Assembly (NCBI RefSeq): GCF_016107395.1
Contig: NZ_JAAIKO010000035.1
Coordinates: 1 to 64,000, forward strand
Length of the DNA stretch: 64,000 nucleotides
DNA from: Streptomyces fildesensis
GTDB taxonomy: Bacteria; Actinomycetota; Actinomycetes; Streptomycetales; Streptomycetaceae
Direction: 5' to 3'
Positions within the stretch are counted from its first letter, which is position 1. The number at the start of each line of letters is the position of its first letter. A program made the translations under genes and the position numbers. The notes under the pieces are model-generated. The model was not told where the DNA came from, ran no database searches, and was given only the letters and a program-made list of their open reading frames with translations. Below are positions 25,491-35,166 of this stretch, in pieces.

Positions 25491-25877
25491 CTACTCAGGG
25501 CCGTTCCCCCGCGCGCCCCGCCCCATCCGGTCCGAGCCCTCGGCGACGACCTTCTGCCGCTCGCGGTCCGAGAGCTGATAGATGAGCGCCGCCTTCTCCG
25601 CGGACTGGCCGGCGCGGACCATCGTGTCCTTGAGCGTGGCGCCTGAGCGCGTGGACAGGGTGTGCCCCGTGTGGCGCAGAGCGTAAAAGCGGAAGTCGCC
25701 CGTGCTGATCGTGGCCCGCGCTTTTCGCGACGTCCTGCCGAAGGAAGAGCGCCGGAACAGCTTGCCCTTCTCCCTCACGAAGAGAAACCCGTCGGCCCCG
25801 TCGCCCTTGTTTCCACCGCGGTCGTCGACCTGGTGAAGGCAGCGTGGGACAATGCACGTAGGGCTTATGGGGGACAC
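25491..25877 (-). pseudogene. Tyrosine recombinase (integrase), C-terminal remnant
   Basis: The minus strand encodes the catalytic end of a Streptomyces-type integrase: FRFYALRHTGHTLSTR (the Arg and HxxR box) and KAALIYQLSDRERQKVV (the tyrosine nucleophile). Upstream, LFVREKGKLFRRSSFGR still resembles the family, then the similarity ends; at least two thirds of the protein is missing. It evidences an integrative element once present at this place. Confidence 0.75.
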
Positions 25878-25888
25878 CCGTGTCCCCC
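25869..25888. repeat. Perfect inverted repeat
   Basis: GGGGGACAC and GTGTCCCCC separated by CC. It follows the integrase remnant; may be a terminator or a recombination-associated hairpin. Confidence 0.6.
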
Positions 25889-26456
25889 TGGTTCAGGGAT
25901 CTGCCTTTCCCACATACGTCCCCTGACGTTGCGGGGGCGGCTCCGGGAAAGTGTCTTCTAGCAGGTCAGCGCCCTTGACTAGGCGCGTAGAGCAGGTGCC
26001 TTCTAAGCACCTGCCCTCTCGCTCATCGCAGGAAAGCGTCTCGCGCGACATGTAGGGTGCCGGCCACCTCGGGACGGGCGTTCTGGAGATGCGCATCCTC
26101 CGGCGGCCCAATTCGCGAAGACGGGGCGCGGATCAGGCGGTCCTTCGAGCCTGCCAGGTAACACGAGAAGGGCGGCTGCTACTTCGGCTTACGCTTCACA
26201 AGGCGCCCTCGGCGCCTGTGCCCCTTCAAATGCCCCTCCATGAGCCCATGGGACAAGGGACTCAGCAGTACTCCAGCAGCCGGGCAAGACCGACAACTGC
26301 CACAACGGCACGAGTGCCCCCATGCCACTTCCCGGGGAGATGGCCTTGAGTACTGGGGCGCTTCGACGGCTACGGGAGCTAAATCCGTGGCTGCCCTTGC
26401 ACTGTCAGTGGCGTCTGCTTGAGTTCTCTCCTACCGGTACAACGACGTCGTAGGGC
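25878..26456. other. Region upstream of cas3 rich in hairpins
   Basis: No convincing gene in about 580 bases. It holds two further perfect hairpins: GCAGGTGC/GCACCTGC around seven bases (25992-26014) and AGGCGCC/GGCGCCT around CTC (26201-26217). The palindrome ACGACGTCGT lies at 26442-26451 just before cas3. Confidence 0.5.
26442..26451. promoter_or_regulatory. Palindrome before cas3
   Basis: Perfect ten-base palindrome ACGACGTCGT, 17 bases before the chosen cas3 start; possible operator. Confidence 0.3.
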
Positions 26457-26468
26457 ATGGAGAGACCC

Positions 26469-29414
26469 ATGGTTGATTGCCGATTACTGGCCAAGTCACA
26501 GGGCTTGACGGAGGGCTACCCCGTCCTGGGTCACCTGGTGGACACGGCGGTGCTCTGCGGCACGCTATGGGATGAGATCCTGACCACGGGGCAGCGCACC
26601 CGGATTGGGGAGGCCCTGCAGGTCGAGGAGACTGCGGCCCGGGCCATCGTCATGACTTGGGCGGGGTTGCATGACCTTGGGAAGATCATGCCGCGATTCC
26701 AGGACATGATCACGAAAGAGCGTCCTGAGCTGCGGGCCCTTTTGAAGGAGCCCCGATACACACATGATTGGCCTCGGGAGACGTCTGAAAGAGTACGTCA
26801 CGAGTTCGCGACGAGCAGGTCTGTTCCGCACCTGCTGACTGACCTCGGATACCCCGGGAAAGGCGGATACGTAGCCGGTCTCCTGGTCGCGCAGGTAGCG
26901 CAGTTACTCGGGGGCCATCACGGCAGATATCCGACCGGCATCGCCAATCCAGATCTCACCGACCCGGTCGAGAACCTGATGGAACTGGGCCGGCATGCTT
27001 GGGCGAGCGAACGGCGCGCCCATGCGGCGGCCCTGCAGGAGGTCATCGGGGCTCCTGCCGCCGCGTCCAGGGGCAAGATGCCGGTCGAACTGGCGGTTCT
27101 CGTGGCCGGCCTGGTGATCGTCGCCGACTGGATCGCAAGTCAGGAACACGTCATTGAAACCCAACAGGCCGCACTGGGTCAGGACACGAGTGCCCTGACG
27201 ACACCTGCGGGCCGGTGTGCCCACGCTGACCGGATGGTTGCTGCGGCTCCCGCCTACGCCCGGGATGCAGGTCTAGGTCGTGCGCGTTTCGCGTCTGCGG
27301 GCTTCGCTGACATGTTTCCCGAGATCACACAGCCCTACCCGCTGCAGAGCAGCGTCGCGGCAGGACTGAAGAACGCGGTGCGGGGTCCGGGTATCTTGTT
27401 GGTGACCGCCCCGACCGGCGAGGGCAAGACGGAGACCGCGCTGTACGCCGCCGCCTTGATGGGCGAGGCGGCCGGCAGCAACGGACTGTACTTCGCGCTT
27501 CCCACCCAGGCGACAGCGAACCAGATGTACGAACGCGTGCGGGAGTGGGCCCGAAGGAATCTGGTGCAGGATGCGGCGCTGACCCTCCTGCACGGCAGCG
27601 CCGATCTCTACGCGTCCTACGCCGAGCCGGGCACGGCGGAGCTGGATACGGCTGCGTCGGACCAGGAGGGCGCCGCTGAACCGCGCGTGCTTTGCGAGCA
27701 CACGGAGGCAGGCGGCATCAAGGGTGACGAGCCGATCTCCGTGACTGCGGGCCGCTGGCTGCGCCGGCGGGGCAGAGGGATCCTGTCTCCACTTGCGGTG
27801 GGGACCATCGACCAGGCGCTGATGGGGGTCTTGCCCCTGCGATGGAACGCGCTGCGGCATCTCGGGCTGTCCGGCAAGACCGTGGTGATCGACGAGGCGC
27901 ACGCCTACGATGCCTTCACCCATGCGTTGCTCCTGCGGCTGCTGCACTGGCTCGGCGCCCTGAAGGTTCCGGTCGTCCTGTTGTCGGCGACACTCACCGG
28001 CGACAGCGCCCGTAGCCTGCTGGCCGCGTACCTGGACGGGTCCGGTCACCGCCCCGAGACGTACCAGCTGCCTGCGCCCGACTATCCAGGGTGGCTGTAC
28101 GCCGACGCACACGACGCGCGTATCACCGTGCCCGCCGAGCCCGTGCCCAGCGAGCGGGAACGGGATCTGCAGCTGGACGTGCACACCGTGGCTCATTCGT
28201 ATGCGACCGCGGAACCAGTCGGCCGGCTGCCTACCCTCCTGCGCCTGGTGGAGAACGCGACCCGTGACGGGGGCTGCGTGGCGGTCATCTGCACCACCGT
28301 TGCGGAATCGCAGCGCACCTACCAAGCCCTGCTCGCCCATTACCGGGAACGCTTCACCGACGCCTACACGGGCTGGGACGACCGCAACTCCGCGGACGAC
28401 GCCGGGGGGGTGGGCCCGCGGTTGCGCCTCCTGCACTCCCGCTTCCCGGCCTACCGGCGTGCCGAAATCACTGCCGCATCAGAGGGGTGGTTCGGCCGCA
28501 GCGGCAGGCTCGGCGTGTGCCGGCCGCAGGACGGGCGCGCTGTCATCCTCGTTGCCACTCAGGTGATCGAGCAGTCATTGGATTTCGACTTCGACCTCAT
28601 CATCAGTGACCTCGCCCCAATGGCGATGCTGCTCCAACGCGCGGGCCGTGTCTGGCGGCACGCCGCGAACAACGTCCTACGGCCGGGCTGGGCAACCGCT
28701 CCACGGTTGGCCGTCCTCGCGCCCGTCGACGAGCAGGGCGCGCTCGCGGTCCCGGCCGCATGGGGAGACGTCTATTCGGAGTCCCTCCTGCGGCGCACGC
28801 TGGAAACGCTGCTCGCACAGGGCAGGGGCCCGATTCGCGTGCCCGGAGATGTCCAGGGCCTCGTGGACAGGGTGTACGACCCTGAATTCTCCTCGGCTGA
28901 TCCCGAGGCCCTGCTCTGCCTGGATCTGAAGCGGATGGCGGAAGACATGGCACACACCGGCCTCGCGGGGCTCGTCATGATCCCTCCGCCGCGCGACGTC
29001 ACCAGCCTGCACACTTTGACGGCCAGTGACGCCGACCCGGATCTGGTGGCCACCCGGCTCGGCGTGGAATCCGTACCCGTACTACCGGTCTTCGTGAACG
29101 AGCAGGGCCGTTGGCTGGACGCCGAGGCCACCACCCCTCTGCCCGAGCACGGTACCGGAATCAATGGGCGCTTCACCCAGGCAGAGGTGCGGCGCCTCCT
29201 GGGCTTCGTCGCTCCCCTACCGCACGGAGGATGGCGTGCGGCGTGCACGCAGGCCAACGAGCCGCCGAGACCTTGGCGCGACGAACCACGGCTGGGGCGG
29301 ATCGTGCTCATTCCGCTTCGCCTGGCAGAGGACGGGACGTATGAGGCGGCACGGCTGGCCGGCTACGACGTCACCTACACACACGAGTTGGGGATGGTAC
29401 TGCGACGGGCGTAG
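26469..29414 (+). CDS. cas3: Cas3 nuclease-helicase (type I-E)
   Basis: 981 residues from ATG 26469, preceded by GGAGAG (ATG 26457 is four codons upstream). N-terminal HD nuclease: GHLVDTA, LHDLGK near 68-72, LLGGHHGRYP and ADWIAS. Then an SF2 helicase: TAPTGEGKTE (Walker A) near 312-321, DEAHAYD near 475, LLSATLTGDS, and ATQVIEQSLDFDFDLIISDLAP with LLQRAGRVWRH. All HD and helicase residues are present, so it should be active. Cas3 is recruited by Cascade to degrade target DNA. Separated from casA by 400 bases holding its own promoter. Confidence 0.95.
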   Translation: MVDCRLLAKSQGLTEGYPVLGHLVDTAVLCGTLWDEILTTGQRTRIGEALQVEETAARAIVMTWAGLHDLGKIMPRFQDMITKERPELRALLKEPRYTHDWPRETSERVRHEFATSRSVPHLLTDLGYPGKGGYVAGLLVAQVAQLLGGHHGRYPTGIANPDLTDPVENLMELGRHAWASERRAHAAALQEVIGAPAAASRGKMPVELAVLVAGLVIVADWIASQEHVIETQQAALGQDTSALTTPAGRCAHADRMVAAAPAYARDAGLGRARFASAGFADMFPEITQPYPLQSSVAAGLKNAVRGPGILLVTAPTGEGKTETALYAAALMGEAAGSNGLYFALPTQATANQMYERVREWARRNLVQDAALTLLHGSADLYASYAEPGTAELDTAASDQEGAAEPRVLCEHTEAGGIKGDEPISVTAGRWLRRRGRGILSPLAVGTIDQALMGVLPLRWNALRHLGLSGKTVVIDEAHAYDAFTHALLLRLLHWLGALKVPVVLLSATLTGDSARSLLAAYLDGSGHRPETYQLPAPDYPGWLYADAHDARITVPAEPVPSERERDLQLDVHTVAHSYATAEPVGRLPTLLRLVENATRDGGCVAVICTTVAESQRTYQALLAHYRERFTDAYTGWDDRNSADDAGGVGPRLRLLHSRFPAYRRAEITAASEGWFGRSGRLGVCRPQDGRAVILVATQVIEQSLDFDFDLIISDLAPMAMLLQRAGRVWRHAANNVLRPGWATAPRLAVLAPVDEQGALAVPAAWGDVYSESLLRRTLETLLAQGRGPIRVPGDVQGLVDRVYDPEFSSADPEALLCLDLKRMAEDMAHTGLAGLVMIPPPRDVTSLHTLTASDADPDLVATRLGVESVPVLPVFVNEQGRWLDAEATTPLPEHGTGINGRFTQAEVRRLLGFVAPLPHGGWRAACTQANEPPRPWRDEPRLGRIVLIPLRLAEDGTYEAARLAGYDVTYTHELGMVLRRA

Positions 29415-29814
29415 GGGGTGTGCGGCGCCCGAGAACGTGCTTCTACCGCAGTACTGAAGTAACGGTCACTATTGTCAACGCGCTGACAGCCGTGGCCACT
29501 TGTGGTTACGCTGAAGTTACCGCGGGTGAACGAGGCGGTCGTGCTGGCACCCAGTCAGCCCGGCCCCTCCCACCGGCCGGACCCACGGACGAGAGGGTCC
29601 TTCCCCCTTCGTCGGGGCCACCCAACTCACGCGTTTTGCTGCCGCAGGACGCAACCCCCGCCCGCGCGGGAACTGACGCGAGTTCTCACGCATCGCTGAA
29701 CTCACGATCACTCGGGCCACCTCCACTCAGGTGGAGAGATGTCACGGCCACGCTCTCAGCGTACGACTACCCACCCGGTCTGCCTTCCACCAGGATCTGA
29801 GGTACTCAGCTCCC
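29415..29814 (+). other. cas operon promoter region
   Basis: About 400 bases without a gene between cas3 and casA. It contains a candidate promoter at 29483-29512 with a dyad over its -35 box, and a small hairpin (CCACCT/AGGTGG) near 29715-29735. Confidence 0.5.
29473..29512 (+). promoter_or_regulatory. Candidate cas operon promoter and operator
   Basis: CTGACA (-35, 29483-29488), 18 bases, TACGCT (-10, 29507-29512), close to the housekeeping pattern. The dyad TGTCA-N6-TGACA (29473-29488) overlaps the -35, a place where a repressor would act. Confidence 0.45.
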
Positions 29815-31464
29815 ATGCCCGACCCGGCGCACCAGCACCCACCGACAGACTTCTACGACCTCTGTACTCGACCTTGGATACCCGTCTCCACCGGCGATCG
29901 AACCAGCTGCGTAGGGCTGTGCGAATTCTTTCTCCGCGCCCATGAGTTCAGCGGGCTAGCAGTCGCCCTGCCCCCCGCCGCCTCCGGCCTTCATCGCATC
30001 CTGTGCGCGATGGCGGCCCGGATCACCGGCCTGGACACCGCAGCTGGCGGCGACGATTGGCAGGGGCGGCGGTTCGAACTCCTTGACAGCGGCGTCGGCT
30101 TCGACCCCGAGCAGGTACGGGCATACTTCCGCGAGCATGCCGACGGCCTGCGCCTGCACGACCCGGTACGTCCATTCCTGCAGGACCCGCGGTTGGTCGA
30201 GGAGTGCCCGTCCTCGTCCGGGGTGAACAAGTTGGTTCTGGCCCGGCCCGCGGGGAACAACCTGGTGTTCTTCGGCCACTTCATGGACAGCGAGCAGGTG
30301 CCTCTGCCGTCGCAGGAAGCCGTGCTGCATCTGATCGCACAGTTGTACTACGGGCCCTCGGGCCAATGCACGCCTCGCGTCGTGGGCGGTGAACGGTCCG
30401 GAAACACCATGGCCGGCCCGCTGCGCCGGGTCCTGTCGACCCACCCGGTCGGACCCACCTTGTTCGACACCTTGCTCATGGGCATCCCGGAACCGGCTGC
30501 CTGGCCGTCGCCGCACCAGGATTCCCTGCCGGACGGCTGCCCCTGGGAGCGCGCCACGCTGCCCAATCCACGTGATCTGCCCACGGCGGCCGGCGGCCCG
30601 CTGTCCCTGCTGACCGAGCAGTCCCAGCATGCCGTCCTGTTGCAGCCCGGCCCGTCGGGGGACGAGGTCATCGACGCCACCATCACCTGGGCTCTGCGGG
30701 TCAACCGCCCGCCCGCACCAGACCCCTACCTGATCTGGGACACCCTCAAAGACGGCACACCGCGCCCTCGAGATGCCCGGGCGGAGCGCGCCTTGTGGCG
30801 TGATCTCGATGCTCTGGTGCTCATGCGGAGGGCGGATGGTGGACGCAGACCGCTCATCTTGAACGGGCTCAGCGGCTTCCTGCCGGATCGGGTCGCCGAC
30901 CAACTGCGCGTGGCCGCTTACGGGTTCGATCAGGACGGACAAACCCGTGACCGCACGTACTTCAGCGCGATCACCCCACCGCTGTTCGCCCTCCTGACCT
31001 CCTCCGGCCCCGGGCACGACAACGCCCTGGCTCTGGGCGTGAAGGAGGGACGTGAGGCCGCCGAGAAAGCGGCCTGGCACCTCGCGACCGCGCTCCGCAG
31101 CGTGTGGCGGTCCTATACGACACCTTTCACCGACGAGGTCCGATCCGGTGGCGCGGGTTCACAGGCCGGCGCCGACGGCGGTGGAAGTAAGAAGTCGAAG
31201 CATCCGGGCCCCTGGCCGGAAGCAGCACTGGCCGCGTACTGGCCTGCCGCCGAGGAACGATTCTGGAACCTGCTGCACGCGGGCGACTTCAGTGCCTCAC
31301 TCCGTGTGTTCGGTGCCCTGGCCCTGGAGATCTACGACGGGACGACCGCGCAGGTCGCCGCCAGCCCCCGCGGCGCCAGAGCCCGGGAAACCGCACGCGG
31401 TCTCGTGCGCACCCTGGTGCACAAGCCACGCGACCCGTCGGCCCCGACCGACCGGCCCCATTAG
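29815..31464 (+). CDS. casA: Cascade large subunit Cse1/CasA (Cas8e)
   Basis: 549 residues from ATG 29815. Large subunit that recognises the PAM in type I-E Cascade. N-terminal FYDLCTRPWIPV is the family hallmark, ILCAMAARITGL and the NGLSGFLPDRVADQL region follow, and the C-terminal four-helix part is about 430-549. Length fits the family (about 500-560). A Gly/Lys-rich insert (GSQAGADGGGSKKSKHPG, about 446-463) is a likely flexible linker. Follows cas3 and opens the effector operon. Confidence 0.92.
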   Translation: MPDPAHQHPPTDFYDLCTRPWIPVSTGDRTSCVGLCEFFLRAHEFSGLAVALPPAASGLHRILCAMAARITGLDTAAGGDDWQGRRFELLDSGVGFDPEQVRAYFREHADGLRLHDPVRPFLQDPRLVEECPSSSGVNKLVLARPAGNNLVFFGHFMDSEQVPLPSQEAVLHLIAQLYYGPSGQCTPRVVGGERSGNTMAGPLRRVLSTHPVGPTLFDTLLMGIPEPAAWPSPHQDSLPDGCPWERATLPNPRDLPTAAGGPLSLLTEQSQHAVLLQPGPSGDEVIDATITWALRVNRPPAPDPYLIWDTLKDGTPRPRDARAERALWRDLDALVLMRRADGGRRPLILNGLSGFLPDRVADQLRVAAYGFDQDGQTRDRTYFSAITPPLFALLTSSGPGHDNALALGVKEGREAAEKAAWHLATALRSVWRSYTTPFTDEVRSGGAGSQAGADGGGSKKSKHPGPWPEAALAAYWPAAEERFWNLLHAGDFSASLRVFGALALEIYDGTTAQVAASPRGARARETARGLVRTLVHKPRDPSAPTDRPH

Positions 31465-31526
31465 CAGCGCCCGGCTCGGAGCGCTGTCCGGCGAAAACCC
31501 ACCCGTGCCCATAGGAAGGAACAGCC

Positions 31527-32237
31527 ATGGCCGTTCCAGCACCACCGCCGACCGCGGATCCCCAGCCGCCGCTGGCCGGCGACCCGAGACCGCCTGCGGG
31601 AAGCTCCCGAATGGCGAAGTGCGACGCTTTCGCCGAGGCTGTCGAGGACGCCTGCGCAGCACCCGGTACACGGCAGGCTCTGCGGCGCGCCTTGGGCAAG
31701 CCGCCGGAGGAGGTGCCTGCGCGCACGCATGCGGCCCTCATGCGTCCCGGGCTCCTGCCCTACGGGGTGCGCGGAGCAGATCGTCGCGCCTACTACACCG
31801 TGGCCGCGCTCATCGCCGCCCGCCCCCGAGCCGAACGGGCCACCGCATCGGAACCCGATGACGAAACACGCCCATCAACTGCGGAAGAGCCGTCGACGCG
31901 GGGCACGCAGAACGTCTCAGCCGCCGATCCGCCGGCCAGCAGCCACCGGGAGAACCTGGGGCAAACCCTCGGTCGTGCGGTAGCCCGTGAGGGGCAGGCC
32001 ATCAAGGCGAACGGTGCGGAGTCCCGGCTCCATCTCATGGTCCGGCAGGACAGCGACGGACTGCACCGCATCCTCCCGGGCCTGCTGCGCCTGCTCGGAT
32101 CCGCCGCGGTGCCTGTCGACTACGGCCGACTGCTCAACGACCTGCTGCGCTGGGACCGCTGGCAGGAGGACGTCGTCGTCGAATGGCTGGAGAGCTACTA
32201 CCGCACCGTCCTGCGGGCCAACCGACCCAAGGCCTGA
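31527..32237 (+). CDS. casB: Cascade small subunit Cse2/CasB
   Basis: 236 residues; AGGAAGGAACAG before the ATG. All-helical small subunit. A Pro-rich start (1-28), a first helical domain with TRQALRRALGKPPEEVP and AYYTVAALIAARP, an unusually long low-complexity linker (about 100-140), then RLHLMVRQDSDGLHRILPGLLRLL and VDYGRLLNDLLRWDRWQEDVVVEWLESYY. The length exceeds typical Cse2 (about 160-200) because of the start and linker. Confidence 0.85.
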   Translation: MAVPAPPPTADPQPPLAGDPRPPAGSSRMAKCDAFAEAVEDACAAPGTRQALRRALGKPPEEVPARTHAALMRPGLLPYGVRGADRRAYYTVAALIAARPRAERATASEPDDETRPSTAEEPSTRGTQNVSAADPPASSHRENLGQTLGRAVAREGQAIKANGAESRLHLMVRQDSDGLHRILPGLLRLLGSAAVPVDYGRLLNDLLRWDRWQEDVVVEWLESYYRTVLRANRPKA

Positions 32238-32393
32238 CCATCGCCCCCCGCTACGCCCGGCTGCCACCCGGCCGCCGGTAGGCATCCGGGACAGCCGCCT
32301 GCTGAAGACGCCATCGTCCAGCCGCTACTGCCACCCGACTGATGAACCACTGCCCCCTGCCCTCTTGATCCCCGCCACGAACGGAAGATTCCT

Positions 32394-33575
32394 GTGCCTG
32401 AGCCGACCACCACGAACGCTGCCGAGCAGCGTGCCGCCCGCTTTTTGGACCTGCACGTGTTGCAGACCCTGCCCTTCAGCAACGTGAACCGCGATGATCT
32501 CGGGTCTCCGAAGACCGTCACCTACGGCGGAACGACCCGCACCCGCGTATCCAGCCAGGCATGGAAGCGGCCCACCCGACTGGCCGCGGAGGCACGTATC
32601 GGGGAGCGGGCCCTGCGCACCCGGCGGCTGCCGCAGCAGGTCGCGCACCTGCTGCGCGAGAAAGGCTGGCCCGCCGATCTCGCAGAGTTGGCCGGCGCGC
32701 AGGTGATCCGTTCCGCCGACACCAAGCTCGCCCTGGACGACGGAGACCGCACCACCGCATCCCTGCTCTTCCTTCCCGATTCCGCCGCCGGGGTCCTGGC
32801 CGCTCTGGCCGAGGAACACCGCGACGCGCTGGAGGACGCGCTGGGGAACAAGGCCGCGCAGAAGAAGCTGCTGCTTCCCAAGGACCCGGTGCACGAGGTA
32901 TTGCGCTCACGCAACGGCTCCATCGCCCTATTCGGGCGGATGCTCGCCGAGATCCCCGGGGCCGGCGTCGACGGAGCAGTGCAGGTGGCACACGCGTTCA
33001 CCACGCACAGCACGTCCGTGCAGGCGGACTTCTTCACCGCGGTGGACGACGCCGATCAGTGGGCGGCCGATGCCGGCAGCGGGCACATGAACTCCGGCGA
33101 GTACAGCAGTGGCGTGTTCTACCGCTACGCGACCCTCGACCTGGACGACCTGGCCCGCAACATCCCCGATCCAGTCAGCGCCCGTATCCTCGCCGAAGCC
33201 TTCGCCACTGCCTTCCTCCACAGCATCCCCTCGGCGAAGAAGACATCCACCGCACCGCACACCGTGCCCGACCTCGTCCACCTCGCGGTACGCACCGACC
33301 GGCCCGTCTCCTTCGCCGCCGCCTTCGAAGAGCCCGTCCGCGCCCAAGGCGCCGGCTGGGCCGAACCGTCCCGAGCAGCCCTCAGCCAGTACGCCGCCCG
33401 CGTCACCCAACTGCTGGGCGACGACGGCATCCTGTATAGCGCTCACGCGGGAACCATGGACAAGCCCTTGGACGGCTTGGGCGAGCGGACCGCCTCGTAC
33501 ACCGGCCTGGTCGCCGACGCCCTCACTTCGGCCTACCCCGGCCTCGCGCCTGCGGTCGGGCAGGACGAGTCGTGA
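32394..33575 (+). CDS. cas7e: Cascade backbone Cas7e/CasC
   Basis: 393 residues from GTG 32394. Backbone subunit that lines the crRNA. N-terminal FLDLHVLQTLPFSNVNRDD, GGTTRTRVSSQAWKRPTR and the middle VQVAHAFTTHSTSVQADFFTAVDD and HMNSGEYSSGVFYRYATLD are all Cas7e signatures. The 156-base gap before it has no gene. Its stop overlaps the cas5e start. Confidence 0.93.
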   Translation: MPEPTTTNAAEQRAARFLDLHVLQTLPFSNVNRDDLGSPKTVTYGGTTRTRVSSQAWKRPTRLAAEARIGERALRTRRLPQQVAHLLREKGWPADLAELAGAQVIRSADTKLALDDGDRTTASLLFLPDSAAGVLAALAEEHRDALEDALGNKAAQKKLLLPKDPVHEVLRSRNGSIALFGRMLAEIPGAGVDGAVQVAHAFTTHSTSVQADFFTAVDDADQWAADAGSGHMNSGEYSSGVFYRYATLDLDDLARNIPDPVSARILAEAFATAFLHSIPSAKKTSTAPHTVPDLVHLAVRTDRPVSFAAAFEEPVRAQGAGWAEPSRAALSQYAARVTQLLGDDGILYSAHAGTMDKPLDGLGERTASYTGLVADALTSAYPGLAPAVGQDES

Positions 33576-34429
33576 GCAACGGCTTCCTCCTGCAACTCAG
33601 CAGCCCCCTTCAGTCCTGGGGCGAGCACAGCGCGTTCACCGACCGGGACACCACGGCCTACCCCACACGCTCAGGGCTGATCGGCATGCTCGCCTCCGCC
33701 CAAGGCATCTCCCGCGCCCAGGCCGTCGAAGGCCCGCCCGACTCGCCCCCGACCGCATTCGCGTCGCTGCGCGCACTGCACTTCACCATCCGGGTGGACC
33801 GGCCGGGAACACGCCTACGCGACTATCACACAGTGGGCGGCGGATATCCGGCCTCGCGCACCTTGCCCACCGCCAAAGGCGGCCGGCGCAAAGTCGAGGC
33901 CGCCACACTCGTCACCCACCGCCACTACCTCGCCGACGCCTTCTTCACCGTCGCCGTCACCGCCGGACCAACAGCGCCCGAAAACCTGCTGACAACCTGC
34001 ACAAACGCCCTGCGCCACCCCCACTGGCCCCTGCACCTGGGCCGCCGCTCCTGCCCACCGGGCCCCTCCCTGCTACTGCGAGCCGACTGCACGGACCCCG
34101 TCGCCGAACTGAGCAACGTGCCTCTCGCACGCAAGCCCCCACCAGGGACCCCACCGTCCGGTGACACCTCGGTCACCTTCGTCTCCGACGCCCCCTTCCC
34201 CGCGGACGACACCTGGGGACCCACCTCATCCGCGATCACCACCACCCTCAACGACGAACCCGTCCGCCTGACCGCCCGCGACCGCATCCACCACACCCGC
34301 ACTCTCTACACCGGCCACCGCATGCTGCCCGCACACCTGTGCAACGGGTACGGCGCCGACTACCTCGACGCACTCCACAACTACCTCCACCCCGCCGCAC
34401 CCGACGCACCGGATGGGACGCGCCCATGA
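33572..34429 (+). CDS. cas5e: Cascade subunit Cas5e/CasD
   Basis: 285 residues from GTG overlapping the cas7e stop. RAMP protein that binds the crRNA 5' handle. LLLQLSSPLQSWGEHSAF is the Cas5 start; AYPTRSGLIGMLASAQGI and RDYHTVGGGYP follow. Longer than E. coli CasD (224), with an added Pro/Ser/Thr-rich part (about 170-215). Confidence 0.9.
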   Translation: MSNGFLLQLSSPLQSWGEHSAFTDRDTTAYPTRSGLIGMLASAQGISRAQAVEGPPDSPPTAFASLRALHFTIRVDRPGTRLRDYHTVGGGYPASRTLPTAKGGRRKVEAATLVTHRHYLADAFFTVAVTAGPTAPENLLTTCTNALRHPHWPLHLGRRSCPPGPSLLLRADCTDPVAELSNVPLARKPPPGTPPSGDTSVTFVSDAPFPADDTWGPTSSAITTTLNDEPVRLTARDRIHHTRTLYTGHRMLPAHLCNGYGADYLDALHNYLHPAAPDAPDGTRP

Positions 34430-35157
34430 CCGCCACCGACCTCTCCCCCACCGAGCACACCGAGCACAGCGACGACGCCCACCCCTGGCTCTTGCGGCTG
34501 CTGCTCGACCCCGGCCACCGGCAGGTCCAACGCGACCTGCGCGACGCCGCGGCGCTGCACCGACGCGTCATGTCCCTGGTACCCGACGGCCTGGGCACAT
34601 CGCCCCGCGCCCGCGCCGGCGCCCTGTTCCGCCTAGACCTCGACAGCGCCGGACCCCCCGTCCTGCTCGTCCAAAGCGGCCTGGCCCCCGACCCCGGCCG
34701 CCTGCCCGCCGGCTACGCGCAATCCGCGACCCTCAAAGACATGGCCCCCATGTTCCGGGCCCTGCAACCCGGCCTGCCCGTCCGGTACCGGATCCTGGCC
34801 AACACCGTGCGCCGCTGCGGCCCCAACAGCACCGCCGGCCGGTGGAAACAGGTCATCCCCCTGCACCCAGAAGAAGCCGAACAATGGTGGGCCACCCGCG
34901 CTGCAGCCGCCGGACTCCAACTACGCACCCTGCTCCCCTCCCCGCTCGACGCGATCATCTCGCGCCACTCGCCCAAGGACACCCCGCCCCCCGACGCCCC
35001 ACAGGCCCCGAAGAACATTCCCCGGGCAACCACGCTCTTCGAAGGAACAGCCACCGTGAACGACCCCCAAGCACTGCGCCACGCCCTCCTGCACGGCATC
35101 GGACGCAGCAAGTCCTACGGGTGCGGCCTGCTGAGCCTGGCACCGGACCAGAACTAG
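34426..35157 (+). CDS. cas6e: CRISPR RNA endonuclease Cas6e/CasE
   Basis: 243 residues from ATG overlapping the cas5e stop. It cuts the repeat hairpin to make crRNA and stays on the 3' handle. ALHRRVMSLVPDGLG (the His of the active region), ALFRLDLDSAGPPVLLVQS and the C-terminal glycine-rich loop GIGRSKSYGCGLLSLAP are typical. GC-rich repeats with a stem of CCCGC/GCGGG are suitable substrates. Confidence 0.9.
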   Translation: MTATDLSPTEHTEHSDDAHPWLLRLLLDPGHRQVQRDLRDAAALHRRVMSLVPDGLGTSPRARAGALFRLDLDSAGPPVLLVQSGLAPDPGRLPAGYAQSATLKDMAPMFRALQPGLPVRYRILANTVRRCGPNSTAGRWKQVIPLHPEEAEQWWATRAAAAGLQLRTLLPSPLDAIISRHSPKDTPPPDAPQAPKNIPRATTLFEGTATVNDPQALRHALLHGIGRSKSYGCGLLSLAPDQN

Positions 35158-35166
35158 GAGACCAAC

